The notes below the pieces were generated by a model. It saw only the letters and a list, made by a program, of their open reading frames with translations, was not told where the DNA came from and did not search any database. Source: CAG-452 sp045531335 (lineage in GTDB: Bacteria > Bacillota > Clostridia > TANB77 > CAG-508). From it: 31,315 bases of DNA. A program made the position numbers and the translations under genes. Where the stretch lies: the NCBI GenBank assembly GCA_045531335.1, contig JAZSDU010000046.1:1-31315 (forward strand), read 5' to 3'. This document shows positions 29,360 through 31,315 of the stretch, piece by piece. Numbering within the stretch: the first letter of the stretch is position 1; every line of letters starts with the position of its first letter.

Positions 29360-31147
29360 ATGGAAGAAATTTTAGAAAATAATATTAAGGAGAAAAAGAC
29401 TACAGAAAAAACTAAAAAAAGAAATTATAGACCAAGAAAGAAAAAAACAACTCAGATAAAAGAAAGCAAGACTGAGCAAATTCAATTTAAAAAAGAAAAT
29501 TTAAAAATAATACCACTAGGTGGATTGTTAGAAATTGGCAAAAATATTACAGTATTTGAATATGGAAATGATATTATACTAGTAGATTGTGGACTTGCAT
29601 TTCCAGAAGATGATATGCTTGGTATAGATTTAGTAATACCAGATTTATCATATTTGGAAAAAAACAAAGAAAAAATAAGAGGATTAGTAATAACACATGG
29701 GCATGAAGATCATATTGGTTCAATACCATATTTGTTAAAACAGATAAATGTACCTATATATGGAACAAAATTAACAATAGGATTAATTGAACATAAATTA
29801 GAAGAACATAAATTATTAAGAAGTACTAAATTAAAAGTAGTAAATTCAGGTCAAACTATTAGTTTGGGTTCAATGAAAGTAGAATTTATAAGAACAACAC
29901 ATAGTATACCAGATGCTTGTTCACTTGCTATTCATACACCAGTAGGAACAGTAGTACATACTGGAGATTTTAAAATAGACTATACACCAATAGATGGAGA
30001 AATGGTGGATTTTGGAAGACTTGCTGCACTTGGAAACAAAGGAGTACTTGCACTTATGTCAGATAGTACAAATGCAGAAAGAAAAGGATATACTATGTCA
30101 GAAAGTACAGTAGGAGAAGTTTTAGATAAATTGTTTATTAACTGTACAAAAAGAATAGTAGTTGCAACATTTGCATCAAATGTTCATAGAGTGCAACAAA
30201 TAGTTAATTCGGCTGTTAAGTATGGAAGAAAAATTGCAGTTTGTGGTAGAAGCATGATTAATATGATTGAAACTGCAAGAAAATTTGGTTATATAAAAGT
30301 ACCAGACAATGTATTTATAGATATAGATATGATTAAATCTTATCCTGAAGATAAATTAGTAATTATTACAACAGGAAGCCAAGGCGAAACAATGTCAGCT
30401 TTAACTAGAATGGCATCAGGAGAGCACAAGAAAGTTCAAATAACACCAAATGATTTAATAATAATATCTGCAAATCCAATACCAGGAAACGAAAACTCTG
30501 TTTCTAAAGTAATTGATGATTTAATGAAAATTGGAGCAGAGGTAGTATATAATGCATTAGAAGATATACATGTTTCAGGACACGCATGTCAAGAAGAACA
30601 AAAATTAATGATAAGCCTTGTTAGACCAAAATATTTTATACCAGTTCATGGAGAATACAGACAATTAGTAGCACACAGCGAAACTGCAAAAAAAGTTGGA
30701 GTAGATGCAGATAATATATTTATAATGACAAATGGAAGAATATTAGAATTAAATGAATATGATGCAAAACTAACAGGAACTGTACCAGTAGGAAAAATAA
30801 TGGTTGATGGATTAGGTGTTGGAGATGTTGGAAATATTGTTTTAAGAGATAGACAACGTTTATCTCAAGATGGATTAATAATAATAGTATTAACAATGGA
30901 TTCTACAACAGGAACAGTAGTTGCAGGACCAGATGTTCTTTCAAGAGGATTTGTTTATGTTAGAGAATCAGAAAATTTAATGGATGATATAAAACAATTA
31001 TTAAGATTAGAAATAGAAAAATTTGAAGAAAAACATATAACAGATTGGTCAACTATAAAAGCAGTGCTAAGAGAAGAGTTAAGAGATTATATATATAAGA
31101 AAACAAAAAGAGATCCGATGATATTACCAATTATAATGGAAGTGTAG
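29360..31147 (+). CDS. rnj: Ribonuclease J
   Basis: A 595-residue metallo-beta-lactamase/beta-CASP RNase that matures and degrades RNA. A basic N-terminal extension (about 45 residues, KKKTTQIKESK-type) precedes IIPLGGLLEIGKNITVFEYG. The metal motif is ITHGHEDHIGSIPYLL near residue 112, with HSIPDACSLAI, HTGDFKIDYTP and SDSTNAERKGYTMSE. The beta-CASP part has FASNVHRVQQIV, and PVHGEYRQLVAH follows. The end DPMILPIIMEV is typical. ATG at 29360 is set by GAGAGGAGATAAA; upstream in-frame ATGs lie past the leader terminator but lack ribosome sites. Confidence 0.95.
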   Translation: MEEILENNIKEKKTTEKTKKRNYRPRKKKTTQIKESKTEQIQFKKENLKIIPLGGLLEIGKNITVFEYGNDIILVDCGLAFPEDDMLGIDLVIPDLSYLEKNKEKIRGLVITHGHEDHIGSIPYLLKQINVPIYGTKLTIGLIEHKLEEHKLLRSTKLKVVNSGQTISLGSMKVEFIRTTHSIPDACSLAIHTPVGTVVHTGDFKIDYTPIDGEMVDFGRLAALGNKGVLALMSDSTNAERKGYTMSESTVGEVLDKLFINCTKRIVVATFASNVHRVQQIVNSAVKYGRKIAVCGRSMINMIETARKFGYIKVPDNVFIDIDMIKSYPEDKLVIITTGSQGETMSALTRMASGEHKKVQITPNDLIIISANPIPGNENSVSKVIDDLMKIGAEVVYNALEDIHVSGHACQEEQKLMISLVRPKYFIPVHGEYRQLVAHSETAKKVGVDADNIFIMTNGRILELNEYDAKLTGTVPVGKIMVDGLGVGDVGNIVLRDRQRLSQDGLIIIVLTMDSTTGTVVAGPDVLSRGFVYVRESENLMDDIKQLLRLEIEKFEEKHITDWSTIKAVLREELRDYIYKKTKRDPMILPIIMEV

Positions 31148-31153
31148 TGAATG

Positions 31154-31184
31154 GAGAGGATAAATAAATCCTCTCTTTTTGTTT
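31154..31184 (+). terminator. Intrinsic terminator of the RNase J gene
   Basis: GAGAGGA pairs with TCCTCTC around an AT loop and is followed by TTTTTGTTTT. Confidence 0.88.
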
Positions 31185-31188
31185 TCTA

Positions 31189-31212
31189 AAACCCCGAGAT
31201 TGTCTCGGGGTT
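31189..31212. terminator. Second hairpin after the RNase J gene
   Basis: AACCCCGAGA pairs with TCTCGGGGTT over four bases. The T tract is short on the plus strand; an A/T flank on the left could serve the minus strand. Confidence 0.5.
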
Positions 31213-31248
31213 CGGTAAAGCTTTAAGCGGTGAGTAGACACAATAAAT

Positions 31249-31306
31249 CCCTTCATATATAATTTAAATTGCGACTGACAGGAAGCAATTTAAATATATT
31301 GAAGGG
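31249..31306 (+). promoter_or_regulatory. Long hairpin covering a ribosome site at the window end
   Basis: CCCTTCATATATAATTTAAA and its near-perfect complement ending AATATATTGAAGGG enclose GACTGACAGGAA. The 3' arm ends in GAAGGGAGATG, which looks like a ribosome site for a gene starting just beyond the window. Confidence 0.6.
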
Positions 31307-31315
31307 AGATGTTTA

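Noticed and set aside
1..31315. CRISPR array, tRNA, rRNA, prophage or integrated element genes
   Set aside because: The repeats are palindromic and irregularly spaced without uniform spacers, and I saw no cloverleaf, rRNA motif, integrase or transposase.

Overview
This 31 kb window is AT-rich chromosomal DNA that reads as a low-GC Clostridia-type (Bacillota) bacterium. Supporting signs are a valS T-box leader, a CIRCE-controlled groESL, RNase J, a TIGR04086/DUF3792 spore-lineage membrane protein, strong GGAGG ribosome sites, TTGACA/TATAAT promoters, and arginine encoded almost entirely by AGA. The content is mostly housekeeping. There is no rRNA, tRNA, CRISPR array, prophage or transposase gene.

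Layout: the end of a beta-propeller-like gene (1-275); an operon with a TGS/uridine-kinase-like nucleoside kinase, a small membrane protein, an RNHCP protein and a dephospho-CoA-kinase-like gene (357-3266); htpX on the minus strand; murB-yvcK; a glycogen debranching enzyme; ruvC, holA and a small membrane protein; a minus-strand transglutaminase-like lipoprotein; T-box-valS; a DUF3792 protein; HD hydrolase and SecD-like protein; a rhodanese gene; a zinc-ribbon protein; a DUF2651 protein; nadD; a HAD phosphatase; dnaE; a strongly promoted structured RNA; CIRCE-groES-groEL; several micro-genes (28463-28939); and RNase J.

Three things stand out. (1) Three conserved genes are interrupted by one-base frameshifts. 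In murB and the rhodanese gene the shift falls exactly on an in-frame CGG, and skipping its C restores the conserved protein. By eye I found no in-frame CGG in any intact gene of the window, so CGG looks like a vacant codon at which +1 shifting may occur; the same sequencing error twice is the rival explanation. The third, in the CoaE-like gene, is a -1 shift on a T TTT TTG heptamer. (2) A two-hairpin element of about 155 bp occurs three times. Hairpin 1 is identical in two copies, while hairpin 2 has three different sequences that all pair perfectly. (3) Palindromic repeats of two families fill most gaps (TGTAGGGGCG-type and TTGGGGAC-type). They separate groES from groEL, lie between the T-box and valS, and have entered the coding sequence of dnaE and apparently yvcK.

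Other notable points are a perfect promoter driving a ~220-nt multi-hairpin RNA that contains a 13-codon ORF with a good ribosome site, a CIRCE operator with a compensated base change, a YvcK homologue lacking the usual DDGGSSG motif, a small basic ORF with a good ribosome site but no standard start codon, two tiny Cys-rich membrane proteins, and a terminator inside the RNase J leader. All calls come from reading the sequence; no database search was run.
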